Assembly: GCA_021821565.1 (NCBI GenBank)
Contig: JAKACI010000003.1
Location: 1 to 18,025 of the forward strand
Source: a bacterium
GTDB taxonomy: Bacteria; SZUA-79; Acidulodesulfobacterales; Acidulodesulfobacteraceae
DNA length: 18,025 bases
Direction: 5' to 3'
Both the position numbers and the translations under genes were made by a program. Under the pieces are notes generated by a model. It made no database searches. It worked only from the letters and a program-made list of their open reading frames with translations, and was not told where the DNA came from. Of this stretch, positions 1 through 5,956 are shown piece by piece; the first letter of the stretch is position 1; every line of letters begins with the position of its first letter.

Positions 1-93
1 TTCGCTTTGAGAACTTTTTTCATTTTCTAAAATAGAATCAATTTCTTCTTTTAAATCTTTTGATATTCTCAATGTGATAGTTGCGTTTTTCAT
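1..93 (-). CDS. Ribbon-helix-helix (CopG-like) protein, partial
   Basis: The window holds only the first 31 codons, read leftward from ATG at 93-91; the rest lies beyond the left edge. The protein begins MKNATITLRISKDLKEEID, the beta-strand plus first helix of a ribbon-helix-helix DNA-binding domain of the CopG/antitoxin type. A GGGGG ribosome-binding site lies 8 bp before the start. Such proteins usually repress their own operon and are often antitoxins; the partner gene, if any, is outside the window. A perfect inverted repeat sits just upstream (119-135) and is a candidate operator. The fold is fairly clear. The antitoxin role is only inference. Confidence 0.7.
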   Translation of the reverse strand, partial: MKNATITLRISKDLKEEIDSILENEKSSQSE

Positions 94-118
94 AAAATAA
101 CCCCCGACTTATAAATAT

Positions 119-135
119 TATATGACTTTCATATA
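119..135. promoter_or_regulatory. Palindromic operator candidate for the RHH gene
   Basis: TATATGA-CTT-TCATATA is a perfect 7-bp inverted repeat with a 3-bp centre, 26 bp upstream of the RHH start. It overlaps a TATAAT read on the minus strand (117-122). Ribbon-helix-helix repressors typically bind such short palindromes over their own promoter, so autoregulation is the natural reading. In DNA this AT-rich a chance palindrome is possible. Confidence 0.35.
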
Positions 136-204
136 AAACTTTTATTTAATTGTATAAAATAAAATTAATAATTAATATAATATATATATATATGTATGTA
201 TTCA

Positions 205-233
205 AATGTAATACAAATATTTATAATTGTCAA
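205..233 (-). promoter_or_regulatory. Sigma70-type promoter reading toward the RHH gene
   Basis: On the minus strand TTGACA (233-228) is followed after exactly 17 bp by TACATT (210-205). Transcription would start near 198 and give a leader of about 105 nt before the RHH start codon. The -35 is a perfect consensus and the -10 is weaker. The surrounding stretch 140-240 is otherwise low-complexity AT sequence including a run of TA dinucleotides at 180-193. Confidence 0.4.
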
Positions 234-334
234 TATATTTTTGTAATTATAAGGTCTTTTGTTAAAAATATTAAAAGACGCCGAGATAACAAAAGAAAAA
301 TTTCAAAGACTTATTAAATGAAATTATTTATCTA

Positions 335-534
335 TTCAGGAACTGAATGAAACTTATTTTAATGAAATAAGACCTGTGTTGTCCTATGAAGAGAAGAAAT
401 ACTATAAGTTTAGGCCGGCTATGAAACCTGATATTAAAAGCGTTAGATTGATGGATATGATATTTAAAGCAATTAAAGAAATAAAAGGGCGTAAAATAAA
501 TATTATTAAGAAATCGAATTTTAATGTGGCTTAA
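335..534 (+). pseudogene. Remnant of a DUF6922-like antitoxin gene
   Basis: From CAG at 337 to the TAA at 532-534 the frame encodes about 65 residues (QELNETYFNEIRPV... to ...NFNVA) that match the C-terminal half of the intact protein at 5591-5956 almost residue for residue. At nucleotide level 335-600 aligns without gaps to 5757-6022 and is clearly over 90% identical by eye. Upstream of 335 the similarity stops, and the frame is closed by a TGA at 319-321, so no start codon exists. This is a 5'-truncated copy of the downstream gene. The overlap with the next remnant, ATG within the last codons, is the same as in the intact pair. Confidence 0.8.
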
Positions 535-628
535 AGAAACTGAAAAGGTTTTGAATCTTTCATCTACGGAAGAAAAATTAAGCGATTTTGTTTTTGTTTT
601 TGCAGATGGTTCTGCAAAATGCGCATAA
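524..628 (+). pseudogene. Truncated AbiEii-like nucleotidyltransferase fragment
   Basis: ATG at 524 starts a frame whose first 25 residues (MWLKETEKVLNL... to ...LSDFVFV) match the intact AbiEii-type protein at 5946-6614. After about 600 the sequence departs: the catalytic GGSAIS region is replaced by FADGSAKCA and a stop at 626-628. The break falls just before the active site, so this is a dead fragment. From about 613 onward the DNA instead matches the 3' end of the phosphoesterase gene near 10981-11248, making the locus a chimera of two downstream genes. Confidence 0.8.
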
Positions 629-655
629 AGAATATAATGCTAAAAATTTTAACGG

Positions 656-882
656 CAGAATAAAAATTATTAAAAAAGATATAAATAATAACGGCTCAGA
701 ATATTATTCACCGACATCATTATTAAAAATAAGCGGACCGGAACAATTTAAACAGGAATGGATTGCATCAAAGGGCTTAAAATCCTATAAAAAAGTTATA
801 GCGTACATAAAAAATTAGCGAAAAAAGAAGGGGCTCCAATCGGCGATATTTTAGCAGGAGCAAGCCCGGATTAAAATTATTT
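656..882 (+). pseudogene. Copy of the phosphoesterase C-terminal module, frameshifted
   Basis: These 227 bp match 11021-11248, the last 220 bp of the large phosphoesterase gene plus its stop and a few bases beyond. By eye the only differences are one missing A in an A-run (6 A at 804-809 against 7 A in the intact gene) and TTA instead of CTG near the end. The missing A shifts the frame and creates a TAG at 817-819, so the copy could not make the full tail. A frame from TTG 588 covers the first part, but it has no ribosome-binding site and I do not regard it as a gene. The near identity points to recent duplication or continuing gene conversion. Confidence 0.85.
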
Positions 883-1008
883 TACTTTTAAAACTAATTT
901 ACATAAATAGCGGTATAAAGTAATTAATTTTTTCGGCAATTCTTGGTAAAATACATATTCTTAATCAAAACAATAAAAATTAAAGTTAAATATAAAAAAA
1001 TGAAAAAA

Positions 1009-1038
1009 TTGTATTGACAAATAACAACAATATATTAT
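1009..1038 (+). promoter_or_regulatory. Possible promoter of the first MNT-HEPN operon
   Basis: TTGTAT (1009-1014) lies 18 bp before TATTAT (1033-1038). An overlapping perfect TTGACA (1014-1019) also occurs but has no good -10 at the right distance. A separate TATAAT at 1078-1083, only 9 bp before the ATG, lacks a -35. The promoter probably lies in this stretch but the exact one cannot be fixed by eye. Confidence 0.3.
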
Positions 1039-1091
1039 TTTTGAATCGTATTTTTCAATTTTTCACAAAATATATAGTATAATAACAAATT

Positions 1092-1454
1092 ATGAACAAT
1101 ATAAACATACAATATAAAGATACAGAAAATACTATAATTATACTTCATAAAGCCAAAAAAATAATTACCGAAGAAATAGAAAAAGCCGGCTATAAAGCGG
1201 AAGCTATTTATCTTTTCGGTTCCAGAGCAAGAGGAGACTATAAAGAGGATAGCGACTGGGATTTTTTTGCGGTTACAGATAGAGACTTGTCTAAAGAAGA
1301 TTGGAAATATGTTTTGCGTAATATCCGCAGAAAAATGGCAGACAGCGATATAACAACAGATATAATAATTAAATCTAAAAATATATATGAACATCAAAAA
1401 AAAGGAACAGGATTTTTATCTTATTATGTGAATAAAGAAGGGGTAACAATATGA
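1092..1454 (+). CDS. MNT-type nucleotidyltransferase antitoxin
   Basis: A 120-residue minimal nucleotidyltransferase. The signature GSRARGDYKEDSDWD (residues 43-57) gives the GS loop and the paired metal-binding Asp55 and Asp57; Asp90 (TDIII) is a plausible third acid. In characterised MNT-HEPN modules the MNT protein neutralises its HEPN partner, in some by adding AMP to the toxin. The HEPN gene follows with a 4-base ATGA overlap, which implies translational coupling. No Shine-Dalgarno sequence precedes ATG 1092, but no better start exists in frame. The intact catalytic motif suggests an active enzyme. Family confidence is high; the exact chemistry is inferred from relatives. Confidence 0.88.
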   Translation: MNNINIQYKDTENTIIILHKAKKIITEEIEKAGYKAEAIYLFGSRARGDYKEDSDWDFFAVTDRDLSKEDWKYVLRNIRRKMADSDITTDIIIKSKNIYEHQKKGTGFLSYYVNKEGVTI

Positions 1455-1849
1455 AAGAAGACGCCTTAATTTTATTTAAAAAAGCTGAAAAAGACTTAAA
1501 TCTTGCTAAATATTTAAATGAAGAATTTATTGAAGGGATTTGTTTTCATTGTCAACAAGCTGTGGAAAAATATCTGAAGGCTTATTTAGCTTATAATAAT
1601 CGAGAAATAAATAAAACTCACAACATAGCAGATATATTAAAAGATTGCGAAAAATTGGATATAGATTTTACCGAACTTAAAAAAATAAATATAGATGATT
1701 TAACGGATTATGCCGTTAATGTAAGATATGACGAAATTCCAGAGCTTACTTTTAACGATGCCAAAGAAGCTATATTTATTGCAGAGCAGGTTAGATTGTT
1801 TATTATTTTAAAAATACCTGAATTATTAGCTGATAAAAAAATTAATTAA
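1451..1849 (+). CDS. HEPN-domain toxin, partner of the MNT gene
   Basis: A 132-residue all-helical HEPN protein (PF05168-like). Visible hallmarks are the helix with QQAVEKYLKAYLAY (residues 35-48), the TH pair at 56-57, and the C-terminal VRYDE (91-95). The classical HepT R-x4-6-H RNase motif is not present in that form, so it belongs to the other HEPN branch and nuclease activity is uncertain. It starts inside the stop of the MNT gene (ATGA overlap) and an AAGGGG ribosome-binding site lies within the upstream gene. Together the two form a type II or type VII-like toxin-antitoxin pair. It is followed by more than 600 bp without a gene. Confidence 0.85.
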   Translation: MKEDALILFKKAEKDLNLAKYLNEEFIEGICFHCQQAVEKYLKAYLAYNNREINKTHNIADILKDCEKLDIDFTELKKINIDDLTDYAVNVRYDEIPELTFNDAKEAIFIAEQVRLFIILKIPELLADKKIN

Positions 1850-2064
1850 ATCTATGCAGTGCCATAGCAAAATCTCAACATTTACCTGTTTTATGAATAA
1901 ATATACTAATTAATGCTTCGAATATATTAATGATTATAATAATATTTTTATAATTATTATCGCATATTTATGTTGTTAATATAATAACGATAATATTTTT
2001 CACTAATGCTTCTTTATTCCAACCTTTGCTTAATTATTACAAAATATTAATAAAATCTTAACAA
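1850..2064. other. AT-rich spacer upstream of the receptor promoter
   Basis: No gene is visible here. The stretch contains imperfect AT inverted repeats around 1920-1985 and no clear terminator for the HEPN gene. I see nothing else that I can support. Confidence 0.5.
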
Positions 2065-2131
2065 TTGTAATAAAACTTTAATTAATATTTAACAGTTTTG
2101 TAATAATCTTGTAATAATTTTTTGTTATACT
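2065..2131 (+). promoter_or_regulatory. Pho-box-like repeat array and promoter of the TonB receptor
   Basis: Heptamers recur every 11 bp: TTGTAAT (2065-2071), CTTTAAT (2076-2082), ATTTAAC (2087-2093), TTGTAAT (2098-2104) and TTGTAAT (2109-2115), separated by 4-bp AT-rich spacers. Exactly 10 bp after the last heptamer comes TATACT (2126-2131), a good -10. PhoB Pho boxes are 11-bp direct repeats of a CTGTCAT-like heptamer plus 4 bp and replace the -35 about 10 bp before the -10. The promoter of the phosphoesterase gene (7853-7886) has the same arrangement. Transcription would start near 2138, leaving a leader of about 330 nt. Confidence 0.6.
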
Positions 2132-2138
2132 CACTTTA

Positions 2139-2470
2139 ATATAAATAAATAAATAAATTATATTTGTTATTTCTTGATGTTTAATATTGAGAAATATAAT
2201 CAAATAACCTTTAATTTTTTTAAGTAATTTTTAAGAGTTAGATAGTTTATGATTTATAGGCAGCTGATTTTTAAGTGCCGGTAATTAGTGATTTGTACGC
2301 AACCTATTAAAACTATAGCGTTGTTTATTTGTTTATTGAATGTTTATTGCACAATAGAATTACCCGTTATTGAAAAATAGCAATACGCATAACTAACTTT
2401 ATTTAACATTTAAAATAAAATAAAATAAAAAATAACTAAATTAATAAACTAACAATAACTTGGGGGAGTT
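2139..2470 (+). other. Long 5' leader of the TonB receptor gene
   Basis: About 330 nt lie between the predicted transcription start and ATG 2471. Near the 5' end TATTTG (2161-2166) with ATTTCT (2169-2174) can pair with AGAAAT (2190-2195) and CAAATA (2201-2206), forming an interrupted stem-loop. Farther on there is an AAAAT-type simple repeat (about 2410-2435). No riboswitch class I know is recognisable; in particular I see no cobalamin-box core. The leader ends with GGGGGAG (2462-2468), only 2 bp before ATG 2471, which is tight for a ribosome-binding site. Confidence 0.35.
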
Positions 2471-2554
2471 ATGAATTGTCAACGCGTAATTAAACAAATG
2501 ACTGACCGCCTCTCTATTGTCTCAGGGGGGGGGGCTTTACCATTATCAAGATAA
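2471..2554 (+). other. Short leader ORF that would join the receptor after loss of one G
   Basis: ATG 2471 opens a 27-residue frame (starting MNCQRVIKQMTDRLSIVSGG) that runs through a run of ten G and stops at TAA 2552-2554. The receptor frame itself is closed by a TGA at 2499-2501 and offers only TTG 2517 (or CTG 2502) as a start, with no ribosome-binding site. Deleting one G, or adding two, would fuse ATG 2471 in frame to the receptor. This is the only one of the three frames with a usable upstream start. It suggests that ATG 2471 is the genuine receptor start in the 9-G state. Confidence 0.55.
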
Positions 2555-5033
2555 CCCAAAAAAGGAAAGAAACGGCAGCAGTTCGTATATTTTAATAAAA
2601 AATCAGGAGGGAATAGAAGGAGAAACAGAAGGGGTTAAATCACTTAATAAAAAACAATACGACAGTTTAAATGTAAAAGTAAATAATGTAAATTATTATA
2701 AGATAATTTTTAAAAGTCTTTTATTATTTATTATTGCAGGTTTTATGCTTTTATTTAATACAGGGCTTGCAAATGCGGATAGTTCAACTGCTAGTTCAAC
2801 TGCAAATACCACAAATGCTAATATAAAGAAAGCAATTAAAATTGCAAAAATTACTAAAGAAGCTAAAGAACTTAAGAAAAAGGTTCCATTAAAGGCAACA
2901 TATACTGAAAACATTATTAGTGCTAAAACAGTGCGCAATGCATCTCCGATGCAAAATGCCCAAACTATTTTAGCGAGTAAGCCTTCCATAGATGCTTTTA
3001 GCACAGGTCCAAACGGGATGAATTCTAATATTACTTTTAGAGCATTCCAAGGGGACCAGTTTTCGGAAACATTTGACGGCATTCCTATGAACAATCCCTT
3101 TACAGGATATACCACTAACGGCGGAGATATGTATAACAGCATTCCTTTTACCTTAAACGATATATCAAACATCAATATTTATAACGGCATCAATAATCCA
3201 TCAGTTAACTCTTATAATTCTCTGGGAGGCACTATAAATTTTCAGCCTCGTCAGCCGTCAAAACATTTTGATGCTTCAGCAGGCATCGGCTACGGCAGTT
3301 TTGATACCATCAATTGGAATGCTCTTATAAATACAGGTTCAGTTGACGGTTTCAGGTCGCTATTTGCAATTAACAGGCAAACAAGCGGCGGATGGGAACA
3401 AAATGTTAATGATCAAAACACTAATTTTTATTATGCGGGAATTTTACCTTACAATAGTGGATTATCTCAGCTTTCAGCATATTTAATAGTTAATCAGAAT
3501 GCAGGCCATCAATCATACGGCGTTCCGTTACCCTTACTTAATGAGAATGGATACAACTATTACTTTCCTCTAAACGATTATTATCAATACCCTGCAGATA
3601 CGAGGCTTAATGCCATAATAGGAGATAAAAGCTACATAAGCCGCTATATAACTATGAGCACAAAGGCTTATTTTACGAATGATAATTTTAGAGATCGTAC
3701 ATTTTATAACCCTAACTTAACAAAATACCAAGCAGATATTTTTGGCATACCAAATTATGCGGTCGGCGATCCTTTTAATACTTACGACATATACGGTCAA
3801 ATTACCTCTACTTTTGGTTTCACTCCTGAAGTACGGTTTTATTTACCAAATAATACTTTAGTTGCAGGCGGAAATGTCCAATATAGTTTAGGGCATTCAT
3901 CAAGTTTTCAATCGGCTTCTTATAATGTACCGGAGATTTCAACGCCGCCTGCACCGCCGCAAAATGATATATATGATGAGCATTATAATCAAATAATGTC
4001 CAATGTTTATGCGCAGGATAATATCAGCCTATTTGGCGGACATTTGCATATAACGCCCGGCTTAAAATATCTTTATCAATATAATAGTTCTAACGATGAT
4101 TCAAATGTTAATTATTCAGGTTATACAAATCAACCCGCCGCATCGATATCAAATAGCGGCACTTTTCTTTCCCCGACTGTAGGCATAAATTATTTACCTG
4201 TTAAACATCTCAGTTTTTATGCAGCATGGGGGCGCAATATTAAGTTTGCCAATATCGGAGCTTATTACGGCAGTTTAGGAAAGTACTATTATAATAATGG
4301 TCAAAAAACTTTTGTTAATGCTCCTCTAGTATTAAAACCCGAATATGTTAACGACTATGAGATTGGAACCAGATATAAAAGGAATGGATTTTACGGCATG
4401 CTCGATTTCTATAGAGAGAATTTTACAAATACTTTTATAACTGTTATGGTTCCCGGAGCGCCATCGCCGTATATTACCGAGACAATAAACGGCGGTAATT
4501 CCCGGTATGAAGGAATGGAAATTTCTTTATCCCAGCATTTAGGACATTTACTTTTAGGACACTGGACAATTTACGGTAATTACTCTTATAATCAGGCGGT
4601 ATTTACATCAACATTTAATTCTTCATATGCCGGAAAAATCACAGCAGGAGAATCGCTTGGAAATATTCCAAAAAATATGGTAAACATAGGTTTACGATGG
4701 GGTTATAAATATATGCATCAGCATATTAAAGCACATTTGTCTAGTAAGTTTGTAGGTTCTTATTTCATTAATGAGTCGCAGACAGGCCTGTCAAGCGGAC
4801 TTGCCGTTCCGCCTTATTTTATTATGAATTTAGGCGTATCTGATTATATTCCTATCAAAGCTTCCGGACTAAAGGGCATAAAGGTAGCATTATATGTAGA
4901 TAATATCTTTAATAGAGAATACTATCCGCAGGCTTATGCTATTTCCTCAAATTCGGTTTATCCCGGCGGTGCATTATCCGTACTTCCAGGCATGCCGCGT
5001 TTTGTATTTGCCGGCGCGACGGTTAAATTTTAA
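2517..5033 (+). CDS. TonB-dependent outer-membrane receptor
   Basis: An 838-residue frame from TTG 2517 with the full architecture of a TonB-dependent receptor. A signal peptide lies unusually far in, at residues 60-87 (YYKIIFKSLLLFIIAGFML... with cleavage after GLANA). A Ser/Thr/Lys-rich stretch follows, then a plug domain at about 135-245 (ILASKPSIDAF, NITFRAF, SETFDGIPMNNPF, LGGTINFQP), then a 22-strand-type barrel. It closes with VALYVDNIFNREYYP and a terminal Phe typical of outer-membrane barrels. Such receptors import scarce ligands using TonB-ExbBD energy. The ligand is not readable from sequence, but the Pho-box-like promoter suggests a phosphorus-related substrate. TTG 2517 is unlikely to be the true start: the upstream ATG 2471 is out of frame by one base across a 10-G run. 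The intact gene is therefore either phase variable, currently off, or affected by a sequence error. Confidence 0.93.
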   Translation: MSQGGGLYHYQDNPKKERNGSSSYILIKNQEGIEGETEGVKSLNKKQYDSLNVKVNNVNYYKIIFKSLLLFIIAGFMLLFNTGLANADSSTASSTANTTNANIKKAIKIAKITKEAKELKKKVPLKATYTENIISAKTVRNASPMQNAQTILASKPSIDAFSTGPNGMNSNITFRAFQGDQFSETFDGIPMNNPFTGYTTNGGDMYNSIPFTLNDISNINIYNGINNPSVNSYNSLGGTINFQPRQPSKHFDASAGIGYGSFDTINWNALINTGSVDGFRSLFAINRQTSGGWEQNVNDQNTNFYYAGILPYNSGLSQLSAYLIVNQNAGHQSYGVPLPLLNENGYNYYFPLNDYYQYPADTRLNAIIGDKSYISRYITMSTKAYFTNDNFRDRTFYNPNLTKYQADIFGIPNYAVGDPFNTYDIYGQITSTFGFTPEVRFYLPNNTLVAGGNVQYSLGHSSSFQSASYNVPEISTPPAPPQNDIYDEHYNQIMSNVYAQDNISLFGGHLHITPGLKYLYQYNSSNDDSNVNYSGYTNQPAASISNSGTFLSPTVGINYLPVKHLSFYAAWGRNIKFANIGAYYGSLGKYYYNNGQKTFVNAPLVLKPEYVNDYEIGTRYKRNGFYGMLDFYRENFTNTFITVMVPGAPSPYITETINGGNSRYEGMEISLSQHLGHLLLGHWTIYGNYSYNQAVFTSTFNSSYAGKITAGESLGNIPKNMVNIGLRWGYKYMHQHIKAHLSSKFVGSYFINESQTGLSSGLAVPPYFIMNLGVSDYIPIKASGLKGIKVALYVDNIFNREYYPQAYAISSNSVYPGGALSVLPGMPRFVFAGATVKF
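2525..2534 (+). repeat. Run of ten G at the receptor start
   Basis: Ten consecutive G in DNA of roughly 30% G+C, placed exactly where the ATG 2471 frame meets the receptor frame. Tracts of this length are classic slipped-strand hot spots that switch surface proteins on and off in other bacteria. With 9 or 12 G the receptor is in frame with ATG 2471; with 10 or 11 G it is not. Confidence 0.9.
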
Positions 5034-5083
5034 ATTTATAAATACATAATTTAAAAGATTATATTAAATTATTTTATCGAATT

Positions 5084-5231
5084 TCGCCGTAAAACTCCGT
5101 CCTTTAGGGCGAAGATATAAGGCGATAATTACTCCGGCGTATCCTGATTTTATATATATTTTTTAATAATACTCAACGGAGCTCCGTCGCAGGACGCCGC
5201 AAAATACGACGGGCTCCATAGAGCGTTCTTC
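5084..5231. repeat. IS200/IS605-type end-like fold-back sequences
   Basis: TTCGCC near 5090 can pair with GGCGAA near 5109-5114 around a segment containing ACTCCGTCCTTTAGG, a wording common at the ends of IS200/IS605 elements next to tnpB genes. A perfect 12-bp palindrome ACGGAGCTCCGT follows at 5176-5187, and GGAGC/GGCTCC arms enclose the stretch to about 5220. No transposase or tnpB reading frame is present. This looks like the decayed end of an element inserted downstream of the receptor gene. The family assignment rests on remembered resemblance. Confidence 0.35.
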
Positions 5232-5286
5232 CATTAATGCTTTTAATTTCACGAAATTAGTCTTTTAATTTTCTTGACCGAAAAAA

Positions 5287-5329
5287 TAGCTATGCAAGCC
5301 CCTACTTTAGTAATGGGGATAAATAGCTA
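5287..5329. repeat. Compound hairpin typical of an IS200/IS605 end
   Basis: TAGCTAT (5287-5293) pairs with ATAGCTA (5323-5329). Inside it CCCC-TACT (5299-5306) pairs with AGTA and GGGG (5315-5318) around a two-base loop, with a small AT bulge. The core wording CCCCTACTTTAGTAATGGGG matches the imperfect palindromes recognised by Y1 transposases of the IS200/IS605 group, as at both ends of the IscB element in this window. I infer one end of a deleted or non-autonomous element. Confidence 0.5.
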
Positions 5330-5499
5330 AACGAAGTACAGCGAAGCTCATCCATTGTTTGTTTTCTTGTATTAATGTTTATTTTATTATATAATTGTTT
5401 ATTGCATAATACATATAATAACAATATGAAAAAAATCTAATAAACGCAAACCAAAAACTCCCTCATTTATATTAGAGTTATGGTTTCTTACTATTGCAG

Positions 5500-5582
5500 C
5501 AGCAGGAATCGGATAACTTTGTGAGAAGTAGCTCTTTAGCGGTTTGCTAAAGAATCCTCAAGCTTATAGCGAGAGGAGAAGG
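5500..5582 (+). repeat. Second IS-end-like hairpin pair just before the AbiE operon
   Basis: CTTTAGC and GCTAAAG form a perfect 7-bp stem around GGTTT (about 5534-5552). It is followed by CCTC...GAGG (about 5556-5576) around AAGCTTATAGCG. This pair of hairpins resembles the right-end/omega-RNA region of IS605-type elements. The last arm contributes GAGGAGAAGG, the ribosome-binding site of the gene at 5591. So the element end seems to supply the translation signal of the antitoxin-like gene. Between 5330 and 5500 I see only AT-rich sequence. Confidence 0.4.
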
Positions 5583-5590
5583 CCAAGAAA

Positions 5591-5956
5591 ATGAAAACTG
5601 AAAAATACTATAAGATTAAAGATTTACCGTTTAATAAGGTTCTTTTTTGGTCTTATGATTTTAATAAATCTGAGCTATCTTTATTTTTAATAATGATTTC
5701 CGTAATAGAAAAAGGTGATTTAGACGATTTATTTATGCTTTTTAAGATTTTTTCCTTTCAGGAACTGCATGAAACTTATTTTAATGAAATAAGGCCTATG
5801 TTGTCAGGCGAAGATAAGAAATACTACAAATTTAGGCCTGATATGAAACCGGATATTAAAAGCGTTAGATTAATGGATATGATATTTAAAGCAATTAAAG
5901 AAATAAAAGGGCGTCAAATAAATATTATTAATAAATCGAATTTAAATGTGGCTTAA
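5591..5956 (+). CDS. DUF6922-like putative antitoxin of the AbiEii pair
   Basis: A 121-residue soluble protein beginning MKTEKYYKIKDLPFNKVLFW. The LPFNKVLFWSYDF motif (residues 12-24) and the GDLDDLFMLFKIFSFQELHETYF stretch (41-63) resemble small DUF6922-type proteins that precede AbiEii-family nucleotidyltransferases and are taken to be their cognate antitoxins. It overlaps the AbiEii gene by 11 bases, which implies coupled translation. The ribosome-binding site GGAGAAGG lies 8 bp upstream, within an IS-end-like hairpin region. A truncated homologue of the second half of this gene survives at 335-534. The domain assignment is from memory of the family, and the antitoxin function is inferred from gene order. 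Confidence 0.65.
   Translation: MKTEKYYKIKDLPFNKVLFWSYDFNKSELSLFLIMISVIEKGDLDDLFMLFKIFSFQELHETYFNEIRPMLSGEDKKYYKFRPDMKPDIKSVRLMDMIFKAIKEIKGRQINIINKSNLNVA

Noticed and set aside
160..200. TA dinucleotide run as a functional repeat or origin
   Set aside because: Short and typical of this base composition; no DnaA boxes or 13-mers seen.
588..818. 76-residue frame starting at TTG 588
   Set aside because: It only reads the duplicated phosphoesterase tail, has no ribosome-binding site, and ends at a stop created by the missing A.
1035..1397. Minus-strand frame opposite the MNT gene, and other long antisense frames (2696-3175, 8343-8561, 9510-9719, 10449-10658, 15887-16108, 16736-16951)
   Set aside because: They are antisense shadows of well-supported genes, with no family resemblance or ribosome-binding sites.
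1920..1985. AT-rich imperfect inverted repeat before the receptor, considered as a Fur box
   Set aside because: It matches only by A/T content; the 11-bp heptamer array downstream is a better regulatory explanation.
2139..2470. Cobalamin or other known riboswitch in the receptor leader
   Set aside because: No conserved core sequence of a known class is visible.
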